Of a stretch of 64,000 bases of DNA, positions 12,264 through 24,051 are shown piece after piece. The notes beneath the pieces were generated by a model. That model was not told where the DNA came from. It ran no database searches and worked only from the letters and a program-made list of their open reading frames with translations. The position numbers were made by a program, and so were the translations under genes. This DNA comes from Bisporella sp. PMI_857. Its lineage: Eukaryota; Ascomycota; Leotiomycetes; Helotiales; Helotiaceae. The stretch lies in NCBI GenBank assembly GCA_021307315.1, contig JAJSPD010000005.1:248001-312000 (forward strand), read 5' to 3'. The first letter of the stretch is position 1. Every line of letters starts with the position of its first letter.

Positions 12264-13744
12264 CTACAAAAAGGGCCAGAGCCAGTTAGCATCTCCTCAA
12301 CTCTATTTTAGCAATTGTATGAAAGGGCATGCCATCCAAATTGGTCTGAATAATATAAAGATGTGCAGATTGGCGTTCCAAGCAAAATTGGGCAATCAAC
12401 GGGAGGCTTAAGGGATTAAACCAAGTGAAAGTAGATACAAACCACGACTCGGCGCATTGACCCATCAAGAGCAGCATCATGTGCATCTCTTCCCTCAGAG
12501 GATATTTCTTCGTGATCCATTTGACGGATAGAGAGTTAAGCGAGGTTCTGGCTGTGCTGGGCGGAATTCCTGGGTACGATGGCCTATACACCTGGAGTTA
12601 TATTACCAAGAGGATGTATTCTGCTCAGGATGTTGCATTTGACGGTGTGACTCGTCACATGCTAAGCTAAATAACTACCCCGGTCGGAGTAATTACTTAT
12701 ACTTTAACCTGAGGGCACGCACGCATGTGTTTCATGCGCAATGCTCGTTGAGGTTGGTGGATAACTTGATTGTTGGTTGATTCTTGATTGTTCTAAGCTC
12801 TTGTTCTAAGGGGTTGAGTAGGATCGAGGTCCCACGTTTCAGGTGCCAGTCACATGATCATAACTACATATAAATGGCTACTAACAATAACCGACTTTCC
12901 ACCCCGCATCTTGTCCTGTCTCAAATCTTATACTTTCGAGCCTCACCACAACTAAAACCACGACCAGAGCAGACAAGTCAGATGAATTTCGAAGGCAGTT
13001 ACTGTATATCAATGAAACCGCAGCGCATTTCGGATATCACTACGCCCTTATCTGTAACCCGTATCAGGCATAAACGGTTAGTCGTAACAAGAACAAGGTA
13101 TCAATCCGGAATTCGAAGTTTTTACGCTACAGGACAGAGTCTTTCATTGGGGACTTAAGGTGTATGGTGAAGGAAGAATAAGCCCATACCTCATATTTAA
13201 AGTTGGGTGGTATCACCAGAACGCTATGGGAAAAGATCATCCAAGGTTACACCAAAGAGGCACCCGACCTACACCCTTAGCTCAAAAACCTACCTATACA
13301 CATAATAACCTTTTTATTAATAACTTTCCAACCACTTATCCAATTAACCTAGTCTTGATTGCAATTAAATAACAAATAAGATTTCTTCCATGTGCTTTAC
13401 TTTTGAACTCTTTAGCATTTTATATGTTTTCGTTTTGCCTTGATTACCGCTGCAATTTTATATAGTATGCTATTTGCAAGTTGCTTAATAGCATTAATCA
13501 GTAAGTCCCAGGCTCTAGCTAGAGCATTTTCTAAGTTTAATAGTTTCTTTTCTTTTTATATACTTTCAAACCTTAAGTGCAACTCTAAAATGAGCTTTTT
13601 AGAATAGTATTAAACGTGTTCGATCGGATTCAAATCCGGGGGAAAAAATGAAAAGGCAATCAATTACTGTGTAGTGTTGTTAATGAATTATTTAGCTATT
13701 GCTTTAGCAGTATAAATAAAAGCGTTGTTATGTATACAATAAGC
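12264..13744. other. intergenic region, no supported gene
   Basis: This holds the promoter and probably the first tiny exon of the Zn2Cys6 regulator, then increasingly AT-rich DNA toward the LTR. Small open frames at 12.5-13.4 kb show no motif and no family likeness. Confidence 0.5.
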
Positions 13745-14108
13745 CCAGGTGTTACGCGCATCGCTAACAGGACTTATGCCTTAGGGGCCTGAGGCTCGGT
13801 AAGCTTGGCTTACACAGAGAACCCCTGGGATGGAAAGGTCACGTGATGGATCATGGATCATGCTATGATCCATGAGCCAACTGGATCATGGTTTCTGCAA
13901 TGATCCAACCCCACGAAGCCCTATATAAGTAGATAGCTTTCCCCGTAGATAGGAGCTTCGTGCTCAACTCAAATAGTATTCTTCAATAGTATACTTGTTA
14001 TTGGGATCTAGTCTTATATGTGATATACCTACTTCTCTCCAGACCAACAAACCCCGGACCAAGATCTTCTATCTATATTGGATCAGCCAATAGGACCGTA
14101 ACACCAGG
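13745..14108 (+). mobile_element. solo LTR (retrotransposon scar) with 5-bp target duplication
   Basis: The 354-bp LTR spans 13750-14103. It begins TGTTACG and ends CGTAACA, perfect 7-bp inverted termini with the canonical TG...CA ends. It is flanked by identical CCAGG pentamers (13745-13749 and 14104-14108), the 5-bp duplication expected from integrase. Inside is a TATATAAG box near 13922, as in an LTR promoter, and repeated GGATCAT/ATGATCC words near 13850-13910. No second LTR or internal gag-pol is present, so this is a solo LTR left by recombination. I lean towards Ty1/copia, but superfamily cannot be settled from an LTR alone. Confidence 0.88.
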
Positions 14109-14707
14109 TTTCTTACAAGTGAACATTGAAATTTCGAGTGCTTCAAAATAAAAATGTACAAAGTATTTATGCCTTTTTGGCTTGAAGTCTCGATCTAATA
14201 AATACAAACTAGAGCATTATACTTTCCTTGCAATAAAATAAAAGCAAGTTATCACGTACCTGGTGTAGCCACCAAGTTGTAGCTCTAGTCACCTAGTTAC
14301 GCGACGTCCCGACACGTGTACATGCTCACTTTTTTACGTGTAGATAGCTTTCTCTCTTTGTTTGGTCTCCTAATTAATAGAGTACTGTATGGTATGGTTC
14401 TACAGAGGTCCTCGCATGACAATAAGTAACTTAATAGTACTATCTTTGTTTATTTATTTATTTTTAAAAAAAAGAAAAGAAAAAAGACTAAAAATTGCGA
14501 TTACAGTATTACACATATGATTCCGAGCACTATATAGGCTATCAAGAAAAGTATACATAAGTAGCTAAATCTTTTGAATTCCTTCCTTAAGTACTTTGAA
14601 CATTGTCAATAAATTTTACCCCCTCCTATATCAAAGCCACGCTACCGGGTGGCCATATTTGTATTCCTTGGGGGAAAAAAATAACGTGAGGCAAAAGATT
14701 CGACATG
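14109..14707. other. intergenic AT-rich stretch
   Basis: About 600 bp lie between the solo LTR and the 3' end of the mpaB-family gene. It is AT-rich with an A-run near 14465-14490. I see no gene. Confidence 0.5.
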
Positions 14708-16099
14708 TCATTTTTGGTTCCTCCTTCCATAAGAAAAGGGGCACTTGGTTGAACTGCGTGTCTTCAAGAACTCCACCATTATTCTCATTTCATCGAGCCC
14801 TTTACCTTCCTGAGGATTCGGACCGATAGTCTCCAGACTGTATCCAAGAGGTCGATACTTGTTACCGCTTGGATCTGGAACTCTACCACCAAGTGCTCTC
14901 AACAATAGTGGCACCGGACCCCATCTAGTCCAGAACGTTGGTCTGATGTACCATGGCCTGAAGCCAAAGTGACTAAAGTTATACAATCCTGACACTGGGT
15001 TTGGGTTATCATCCACAGCCTTCACAGCAAGGAAGCGAGGCCTTGGAAGATATATATGCCGCAGTGCGAACTTTCGAACGCTTAAAAATGCTATCAAAGC
15101 CGGTCTCAAGAGTGGCCCAGGGGCTTCCAGACTTTAGAAAGTATCGTTAGCTACACCATTCGTCTTTCAATTCAAGGGGTTAAAAAGAACGCCTACTTAA
15201 GACTGATTCTCATTGTGTCGTCCAATTCAAAAGCAATTACTTTTCGTAAAAATGTCGTTATAGCTCTAGGCATGGCAGAAGTCGCGGAATCCACGTAAAC
15301 TCTAACATACTGATCGTTCGTAGCTACTGGTTTAGCAACAGCAGTTTCATACTGAATAGTCCAATCTCGAAGCTCAATTGCGAAATGAAGACCATTTCTC
15401 CAGCCCCCGGGACTTGACGGTAGAGGTGTGAACGGAATTTCCATGTCTTCACCGAGGTTTCGATGAAATATTCCAATCGCACAAATCTCCACGTCGGTGA
15501 GCTTTCGCCACTCACCCTTATCCACGATCCGGAGCGACTCAACAAGCCCAGAGCCCAAAGTGTGCAACAAATCCTCATCTAGAATCTTGCCAGCCTTACG
15601 ATATCGCGCATGTAAAAAGTTCATTCGAGCTACCGCCTGCAAGTAGCGTATTGAATCTCGTTCTTTCGATTGCACCTCTCGTAACAGAATCTCTGTATCA
15701 ATAGCGCGCTTCGCCGCATTTCTCCTATTATTTTGTCCAGTGACTGCGAAAAGCTTCGACATAGTAGGGATTCCGCCAGCCTAATTGTGATTTGTTAGCA
15801 AAATGTGGCTAAAACTCCAAGGAAATCAAACGAACCTTGAGCAAGGCGATAACTCGGGCTTTGTTGAACGCGTAGGGAAATTCAAGCTCTTGAAGCTGGG
15901 TCATAATGTCGTAAGCTTCTTTTGTAGTCATTGTTGACAGTGGCCTCTGCCCATTGGTAAAACCAGAACTGATATGGTCCGCGCGCTGGAACCGAAGAAA
16001 CCGAACTAAGAGGAGATATGCGGAAAGTAAGATGGCCAAATGCAGACGAATGTTCCATATGGAATCGATGGCCATGGCAATATTGTAATGTAAAGACAT
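14708..16099 (-). CDS. ER-bound oxygenase of the mpaB / rubber-oxygenase (DUF2236-like) family
   Basis: The protein is 423 aa, from exons 16099-15836, 15780-15197 and 15131-14708 (phases agree; introns 55 and 65 nt). An N-terminal hydrophobic helix (residues about 15-32) would anchor it in the ER. The catalytic region has the family landmarks FPYAFNKARVIALLK, GGIPTMSKLFAVTGQ, DTEILLREV, ARMNFLHARYRKAGKI (haem-binding-type helices), GEWRKLTDVEICAIG, and a tail of LRHIYLPRPRF then YIRPTFWTRWGPVP. In Penicillium, MpaB oxidatively cleaves a farnesyl chain in mycophenolic acid biosynthesis; relatives occur in many fungal clusters. The substrate here is unknown. It lies head-to-tail with a hotdog thioesterase on the same strand, which suggests joint action on an acyl or prenyl-type product (inference). 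Confidence 0.88.
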
Positions 16100-16802
16100 T
16101 GAATAAGACCTTAGAATTGTCAACGTAAATGTCAAAATGCTCATATGCTTGAATATTTCAATGCCAAATATATTCGACTTTTTGTGTATGCACGAATAGT
16201 AATATCTCACCAAAAATTTAAACATGCCAGAATTTAAGTATTCAAAGAGATCGGGTTATTTATTTGGGTTTTGTGGAACCCGTGGAGCATTTCGGTTGTA
16301 CCTCAACATTATGCTTCGATTGATTATAATCTTGAGGAATTATAAAACACTGCAAGGGCACGTGCAACTCTTTGGTCCTTTCCCCCTGATTCTCAGCGGG
16401 GAGTTTTCTTTTTGGATGTCTTAAGACAAACACTAGTTTCGCAATAATGGTCCTCAAAATTTTAGCCTTCTTCAGCTCTAGTTCTTGGCGCCGAGCATTC
16501 AATATACGTAAAATTGTTTCAAGCTCTGGAAATAAAAGCAAGATAAAAAATATTAGAACTAATTAATGATTCGTAAATAAACAAAGGACCTAAAGATATT
16601 GCAATTAACCAAAGAAAAGTCCCGCAATATCCTATCATTAACGAATTAATCGGTATATACCCTTCTAGATTATATTTATACACAAATATAATATATCGCA
16701 GCTGTAGTAACAATCTATAACAAGCAAAAAGCCTCTCGATTGCTCTTTGTTCTTCTATCTACTCCCCTCAATAAGATAGTTGCATCTTCACTTGATCCTA
16801 TA
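16100..16802. other. intergenic, promoter of the mpaB-family gene
   Basis: These 703 AT-rich bases hold no supported gene. A palindrome GATTATAATC at 16322-16331 recurs twice near 20.2 kb. The 5' end of the oxygenase transcript should lie here. Confidence 0.45.
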
Positions 16803-17480
16803 TCACAACTTCTCTTTTTGCAGCGATATCCACAGCCCATCACAATTTGCAAACTCCTCTCCACGCTCACCCTTAACCGTTACCTCCAGAAACATTTTCC
16901 GCCCATCTATCCTGCCAAGGCTTGCTGTCACAATGACGCTTTGTGGGGTGGGTAAAGGCTTCCGAAGCCGTACCGTCATGCTTGCAGTGAAAAATCGAAT
17001 GTTATTCAGATCCAAGATATCTTGCGGATAATGCCCTCGCGTCTCGTTCTGTTTTTGAAACTCATGGTTGACAAAAATCAGACTCCCCATCGCCTCGTCC
17101 ATTATAGAGGCAATGAACCCGCCGTGAGCTGACCCATTATAGCCGTTCACTCCCCGGCGTAGGTCGAACATCAGAGAGCTTGATTTAATCAACAGGGTTG
17201 GCTCAAGCTGCGAGAGAGCGACTAACGGAGCTCTCCTGTCAAGTTGAGAGTCAGAGAGCGCTGGGTCTTGGTAAAAGCCGATACAGTGGGGCACTGTGTC
17301 ATGGTTCTTCAGAGTCTTCCTGAACAATTGATCTTGAGTTGGAGAACGTCCGAATGCGTCTTCTTGAAGGCGAGCGGTAGGTGTGAATATAACTGCGCCA
17401 GGCTGTTCGAGAAGAGCGCTGCACCATGGGATTGATTTGAAATGGGCAATTGCGCGACTTGAAGACAGGCTTTGATCCAT
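16803..17480 (-). CDS. hotdog-fold (4HBT/PaaI-type) thioesterase-like protein
   Basis: This is an intronless 225-aa protein. The start chosen is ATG 17480 (MDQSLSSS), because the open frame upstream adds an unlikely Cys-rich stretch. The diagnostic segment NGYNGSAHGGFIASIMDEAMG fits the fungal 4HBT/PaaI pattern N-x-x-HGG-x-x-x-x-x-x-DE, where the Asp or Glu of the hotdog helix activates water against an acyl-CoA thioester. The later strands (MTVRLRKPLPTPQSVIVTASL) complete the fold. Proteins of this type hydrolyse acyl-CoA or acyl-carrier thioesters in the cytosol, and several sit in polyketide clusters. The neighbours (mpaB-like oxygenase, bZIP regulator) fit such a role, but no synthase is in view. 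The substrate is unknown. Confidence 0.85.
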   Translation of the reverse strand: MDQSLSSSRAIAHFKSIPWCSALLEQPGAVIFTPTARLQEDAFGRSPTQDQLFRKTLKNHDTVPHCIGFYQDPALSDSQLDRRAPLVALSQLEPTLLIKSSSLMFDLRRGVNGYNGSAHGGFIASIMDEAMGSLIFVNHEFQKQNETRGHYPQDILDLNNIRFFTASMTVRLRKPLPTPQSVIVTASLGRIDGRKMFLEVTVKGERGEEFANCDGLWISLQKEKL

Positions 17481-18048
17481 GTTTCTGTAGTTCCGTGGCA
17501 AATGGCTGGCTGATAGCAAAATTTGTTGACAATAAAAGCAAGATTCTAAAGACTTAATATAGAACCGAAGCCCAAAACACAAACAGACATGACGTTTCGG
17601 CACTTATGATGCTACCTAGGCAACTTTACGAAGTGCAGTTTGCCTCGGACATTGAATCCCTGGCCTCGTGATAGCAAAAGATCCTAGGTTTGAGACTTAA
17701 TCTCTAGTCTCAGTTGTGGGGCTGATATCACAAAAAGGAAGAGACTGGGAAGCCGAGTTCTGAGGCAAATTATAAACTTCTAGGAACAATCGGCGGGAAG
17801 GATCATGTAAGGAATATTAATTACTTGCGGCTCTATTCTGATTCTACTTAGTCGGGGTACACTTCCTGGCTATTTATACAGATATAGGTTTCAGCAAATG
17901 AACTCTTGATATAGTATACAATCGCAGACATAACATATATGCAAGTTGGGAACTATGAACAAACGCAAGTACGAACACAGCCAGACGAATGCTACATCCA
18001 AGTAGAATGAACATGGTATGATGTATAACAGAATTTTTCAGAAGTTCG
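17481..18048. other. intergenic, no supported gene
   Basis: About 570 bp lie between the thioesterase start and the bZIP stop, both on the minus strand. I see nothing but promoter space. Confidence 0.45.
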
Positions 18049-19620
18049 TTAGGCACTGTTTAAGCATAGCGCATAATCAATAGCTGCATCTACTGCAGAC
18101 TTCTTGAAGCCAGGCGCACGTCCAAGGATGACCACGTGTAGGGTAAGATCTTGACATTTGTTAGTCTTCCTATTTGAAATCTTGCATTTGAGTTAACCTT
18201 ACGATCCAAAAACCGCTGAATATCAAAGAATGATGATGTTCTACTCGAAATAGACCCATCGCATTCATTATTATCCTCTCCCAGCTGAGCATTGCTAGGG
18301 CTCCAACTGAGCTCATCGTGGCTATATCCTATAGAGTCCTCTTTACGAGTCTGAGACTGTGCTGTGGCTCCTGACGGGGACTCATATGATATACTGGTGT
18401 AATCCGACAACTGATCTGGTGGAGGAGTTGGTGCGGGGTACAGAGCGTTACTTCGAATACCATATCTAGCATAAGATGTGTCCAATGAAACCCCTTTCTC
18501 CCTAAGATATCTTTCAACCTCATAACTGTTAAACCAAATTCCGTCATACCCTCTCATCTCAAGGAACTTCGTATAGGCCTTCTCATTTTCTGAATGGTCG
18601 GTCCCAGACAATCGATTAAAGCCCAGGATACGTTTTGGAAGTCGCGTGTTCGCTGGAAATATAGCCCGGCCCGAGCCATCCTTTCTTGTATAGTGTCTCC
18701 CAGCGCCGCCGATCATGTAAAACGGGAGACGTGATATCTCCAGCGACTCACCTGCCCCCTTGGAAAGGAGGTTTTTAAAATAGGGCTGCATTTTGCTTCT
18801 ATCTGCAATACAAGGCACAAGCCGGAAAACGCGATAGAAGACCTGAGGGTTGGTCGCCGGATCCGTAAATAGCTGGAAGGTATATTCTAAGCAATACCGG
18901 TGAATCTGCCGGGAAATACTACTTTCATGGAAACTCAGTGAGTGATATGTCTTACCCAGCTCCAATTCTTGGTACGGTGAAGGTAGCATTTTAGAACAGC
19001 CTCCACTGGGCCACAGAGAGTTCTGAGGCATATTATCATTCTCCTGGTAAACATGGGCTTCAGAGTGACAATCAACTGTTGCATTTGATACTGGTGAGCT
19101 GTCAATAGTCACTATAATCTCATTTTGGAGCTGTGAATTTGACGTAAAGTCAGACGGGTCCTCGACAGCATCTTGATCTATTAATATTGAGGCCTCTGCG
19201 CATCCTCCGAATGTAAATTGTGCGGCCGCCTCATTTAATGATGACAAAAGCTCTGGCTCGCTTTTAGACAAATTCGATTTTCTAGCAGCGGCGTAGAATG
19301 TAGAGAAAACCTCTGACTGCCTTCGCAAGTCTTGCTTGAGTTGATCGATACGTTTTTGAAGTTCAAGAATGGTACTGTCCTGCTTGGAGCGATACCTGTT
19401 TTGTGCCTGCCGAATCTGCGCTCTTCGCTTCTGCCAAATATTTCAGTTTACTTCTGATATCAAGTCGTCAACTTACCTGAAGTGGGTCTATATCAGAGGT
19501 CATCACCCTTGGACGACCGCGACGTTTAGGAGGTTCAGGATGAGGTAATTGCGGTTCCTTTCTCTTCATGGGAGGGGATTTCATAGGGTGTTGCATTGAT
19601 TTACCATCTGGTTCAATCAT
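18049..19620 (-). CDS. bZIP transcription factor
   Basis: The protein is 490 aa from exons 19620-19477, 19430-18203 and 18149-18049. Exon 1 holds an AT-hook-like PPKRRGRPR and ends at PLQ. Exon 2 opens with the basic region KRRAQIRQAQNRYRSKQ, followed by a leucine zipper (ILELQKRIDQLKQDLRRQ). A long regulatory middle follows, with HRYCLEYTFQLFTDPATNPQVFYRVF. The last intron (GTAAGG, branch GACTAAC, acceptor TCAAG, 53 nt) is easy to miss because the frame stays open through it. Splicing it gives the C-terminus LGRAPGFKKSAVDAAIDYAL, which resembles the LGRAPGF tails I associate with fungal bZIP proteins; the unspliced reading ends in unrelated sequence. It is nuclear and DNA-binding. Its targets are unknown but may include the adjacent thioesterase and oxygenase. 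Confidence 0.85.
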
Positions 19621-21545
19621 ATCTGGTTCAGTCCCGAATTACTGAATTCCCTCAGTCGTCTTCAAATGTTATCCGTTCTGTTCCGCTCACGATTTCTCAG
19701 ATAGCAAAAGGGGCCGCTTCGTAAAACAAGGGCCACTTTTATTATTCAAATCATTGCCAATGTGACACAACAGTGACGTGAGGTGACCGAAACTGTTGAA
19801 ATCATATTGTTAAACTCAGGTTGAGTGCGAGGGCCTGTGCATCCAACGCCACGGGACTTTGGTTGACCTCGGCTTGGACTGGGCCTCAACGTTTGCAATT
19901 CGTTAGCCATTAAAGCCTTACCCCGAGGAGTGAAAGATTAATACTGAAGATAAGTTAGCAAGCGTTTGGGTCACATATTAACACATAACGTAGCACGAAC
20001 TGGTCATATAAATTCCATTTTGGAGTTTCCATTACAAGATGAGCTAGAACTAACAGTGCAGTTTCTCGAGGAGAGTGGCGGAACTTGACGAGCGCAAGAA
20101 TGTTAAAAAAGCCAGAGGTTTTTATAGTCTCCCCCCTCTATAGATCAATTCATGTTTTGAATAGACCACCAAAATACATGTTTTTAAGCAACTGCTAAGT
20201 GTATATCATTAAATGCACCTCTCAATCCGAGCATTGATTATAATCTTGGTTTTCCGAGGCGCGACTTTTGATCCGAAAGAGGGGCACGAAAGAAGTGGGG
20301 TGACTTGGACCAAGACTTTGATTATAATCATATTGTGGAACGACCATCTAGGAACTTGGCCGTCACACACGGTAGCGTTATGACTAATAGTCACATAAAA
20401 ATGAAGAGATATAAGGCCAATAAGCCCCTACCATATGTATTTCTAGGATCCAACCTGATTTCGTCTTTACGTTTGTGACATCTGCTACTTCCCCATTACT
20501 TAATGGGACGCTTGCGTTTCTCGTTAAGCCTTGAGGGGTCGACCTCATCTGTAATGACTGCAAGATTCAACTTAACAACTTCCATTCCAAGCCTGATTGG
20601 AGATCATCTCTATGGATATATCTAGAACCAGCACCTATTCATGGAACTCCTCTTGGCAGCTTCATGCGCAGATGGAAACCTATCGCTGCTAGTCACATTT
20701 TTTGGTGGTAATCTTTCGGTATCAAGTCGTGGCTGATGGCAACAGCGTTGGATAGATGCTAAGATTTCTTTATCCATTTATATTTCTATGACCAGAAACT
20801 ACTCATTCATGCAGTAAGAATTAACGTCTTATCGCAGGGCATTCTTACTCTATCATGGATTGCATCCTTGTCGAGCCTTTTATCATACACGAAGAACAAA
20901 ACAAGATCGTCGATATTCGTAGTAAAGCAGACCCGACTCGTAAAGCCCAACCCTTGGAAGTTCCATTCAAACAACTCAACTAAAATATAAATAGCTCTCA
21001 TTTCATAGAATATAAATATTATTCAGCTTCATGATTTGTTAGTCTAAGAATGAATTGACTCAGGTGCAGTGCAGTCAGTACGTATGTTAATGTTTAATGA
21101 TGAAATCCCATTTATTAATCGTGCTTTACACCAACGTACTACAATGCTCTACTAGGTTGACTTCTGGGTGCCGGACTTGTTAAGTTTTGCAGCTAACGCT
21201 TACGGAATGATGACTTTTCAGGTGAAACAGAAGGGAAGCCAGAAGGAAAACAGAGAATAAATTGACAGCAAAAGAACAGCGGCAATAAAAGCTACCTTGA
21301 ACCCTGACAAATCCAGTATATTTGAGTGAAATATGGGTGGTGGGATTAAACGAGCCATTGTAGTCCCGTAGGACATGGATACTAATACCAATTACTAGAA
21401 AGCTATTAGGAGATGCCGTAGTAAACACGCATGGATGAGTAGTGATATTTGTGAGGCCAATATGCTTTACAAAAGAACGGGATCGAATTTTATTACATGA
21501 CTTCGAATTTTTATTGTTGAAGTAAAGTCAAACATTTTTCTTCAT
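19621..21545. other. 1.9-kb intergenic region
   Basis: No gene is supported; open frames are short and featureless. An imperfect inverted repeat occurs at 20236-20329: the palindrome GATTATAATC followed by TTGGT on one arm, and the matching ACCAAG then GATTATAATC on the other. It could form a hairpin but also has the look of an AT-rich chance structure. Confidence 0.45.
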
Positions 21546-24051
21546 CTATATCTTAGCTATCACGATATCAACACTTGCATCATTCCCTTCAACAATGATC
21601 AAGTTATTCACCGCTTCAGTTTGCTCAATCTTCCATCCAGCAGGCGGAATGACCTCACACGTTGTCCCCGCCGGCACATTTACCGTTATGCAGCCTTTAT
21701 GTGCCTCATTCTCGATCCTAAGCTTTACACCCAGCTTTCCCCTCACAGTCTCCAACTCTGCATCAACCGCACTCAGTGCCGCAAGAACAGGCTTAACAGC
21801 CCACCTCTTCCACCCCGCCTCCAGCGGAGCGATACCAGCCAGATATCGCGGTAATAAGAACACTGGCCATGTAGACCAGCCATGCACAAGCGATGTATCA
21901 TGACCCCAAGGCGTGCCGTCTGGCTTCAATGCTTCCCAATGTGCGCCGGAGTAATTGCCACTCGAGGAATCTGCCATCACACCCCATACCTTTCGGATGA
22001 GGGAGAGGGCCGCGGGACCATTACTTTGGGTGAATGAAGCTTCGGCTGCGAATCCGCTGGCATAGGGACTAACAACCGGAACTCGGTCGAAGCCTGGAAT
22101 ATTTATATATGCTATGGGAAGGCCGTCGCCGGAAGTATAATCTGAAGACAGAGGCGGGGCAGCTATTCCGAGGGTGGCGGCGTAGCTGTTTATATCTTGA
22201 GATATTCCTGTTGGAGGAAGCATGTCACCCATTTTCATTATTCTAGTTTCCGAGTCCCAGAGATTACTGGTTATACTATCTTTGAGCCTTGACGCTCGTA
22301 TTGTGTAAGTATTGTCCTTACCTAGAGCTTTCGCTAATTGTGCGAGAGACTTCAAGGCTTCATAGTATGCTAAATTAATTTTGGTAGAAGCGCCGAACAC
22401 TGGACCGCCGAGGGGAAACCAATCCACTGAGATTGTCAGCATATCACTCTATCATAAGGGGAAGGACATACTTTGGAACGGTGGTGGTGCCACAATCAGT
22501 CCTCGGGCATCAATCCAATGCTCCGCGAAGCCAATAAGCTTGTCCAACTTCTCCCAGAGACATGATACCAAATATTCGTCGCCAGTATGCAGCCAATAGT
22601 CTTTGATCGCCACTAATAGCAATAAGGCATAGCTCAGAGAATAGAATGCATACGTTGGAGGATTATCTGGGCCAATATGACAGGGTGCCTGAACGGGGCA
22701 AAGATTTCCTAGGTAGCCATCTGGGGTCTGGTGGCTAGTGAGAAGCGTTATACTCCCGGCGATAGCTTCGATGTTCAAAGTAGAGTAGTAAGTTGACCGA
22801 CCCATAACATAGAGGTCTCCGCCGAATACTGCTCGATCTCTCTTTGCGCCATCGATCGTGCACGCTAGGTTGTTAGTACCAACTTGAAAATCAGCCTGTG
22901 TTCGCTCCTTGTTATCAAGGAGGAAATCATTCTCGTAGAGGGTCTGGCCGCTCAAACTAGTGACAAGCAAGTTCCGATAGAGAGCTATGAAATGATTAGG
23001 TCCACCAAACGCAACGGAGCCCTGATTGTTCGCGGCGCCCCCGAGCAGAGGATGGACGTTCAACTCATGAAGTTTCCCAGCGTAACTACCATTGATTTTC
23101 AGGACCAACGATCCACCAATAGTCTCAACCTCAACAGCAATCCACTCATTCAACCGAATTTCTTCAGGCAAAGTCCAACATGCATGCAATTTGGTTGGAA
23201 ATACGGTGTTAAGATGCGACAAGCCCTCGAAGACGTCAATCGACCCCTTCTCGGCATCCAGGCAAAAGATGATGCCATTGGCCACCATATGCACGCCCCA
23301 GCTTGCACCACCTTGTTCAATGCGGACCTCGAACTGAACAACGACATCTCCCCAGCGAGTACCCTGTCGACATGGAGACCAGTGCTGACCAAAGACCCGT
23401 GTGCCCTCCCTGGTCACTTCCCATACTTCCGGAGTCTCCTTTGCTGTCAATGTACACATTTCCACTGTCCTCACCCCTTCGCTATAGATCTTATTTAGTA
23501 GCGGATCGGAGCAGCTGAAACTGCATTTCACCGATACACTTTCACAGGAAGGACGCAGACCAATAGCAGAAAAAGTGATCGAAGAATTTGGAGACTTTAG
23601 AATGATCTTCTGGAATCGCTGAGATTGCTGGGTATAACGGGAAAGTAAAGTGATTGGCGCTTGCGTAGCTTTGAAGCTATGGTTCTCCCGGCGATATGTA
23701 TTCATCGCATTTGAGAATAAAAAGAATGGACCGTCACCTACAGATGTTAATAGCTGAAGTACTTGGACTTGGAATTTACACACCATTTTCATGATGCACG
23801 CCATCTTCCCCTTCACTGTATACCACATCAAATTCGATCAGATCCCCATCGGCTTTCGCGCTCAAAATGCGAAATTCAGGTAATCCTCCTTCGCATCTGC
23901 CATAATCTAAGACTATTGCTGAAGATGATTTGTGATTTGTTAATATCGTGAGGTCCGCTAGAGGCTCAAAGGCGCCGCGCTTTGCTTCATGCTGAACACA
24001 AAGCGGGAGAACTAGATCACCAACGAAGGTAGACTCTGACCAAGAACCCAT
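21546..24051 (-). CDS. alpha-L-rhamnosidase-like glycoside hydrolase (GH78)
   Basis: The protein is 804 aa from exons 24051-23784, 23737-22472 and 22426-21546 (introns 46 and 45 nt, frame exact). It has an N-terminal beta-sandwich, then a jelly-roll segment (VVVQFEVRIEQGG to SYAGKLHE) resembling a concanavalin-like domain. The (alpha/alpha)6 catalytic barrel carries IDGAKRDRAVFGGD, matching the GH78 DG-x-KRDR acid motif. After the second intron come MDWFPLGGPVFGAS and HGWSTWPVFLLPRYLAG, then a C-terminal beta-sandwich. Such enzymes remove terminal L-rhamnose from flavonoid or pectic glycosides. No signal peptide is visible (start MGSWSESTFVGD), so it should act in the cytosol on imported glycosides. 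It shares a 459-bp divergent promoter with a C2H2 regulator and lies near a quercetinase. Confidence 0.9.

Noticed and set aside
22884..23498. 204-codon frame antisense to GH78
   Set aside because: It is a shadow of the long rhamnosidase exon, whose motifs and splice phases are convincing.
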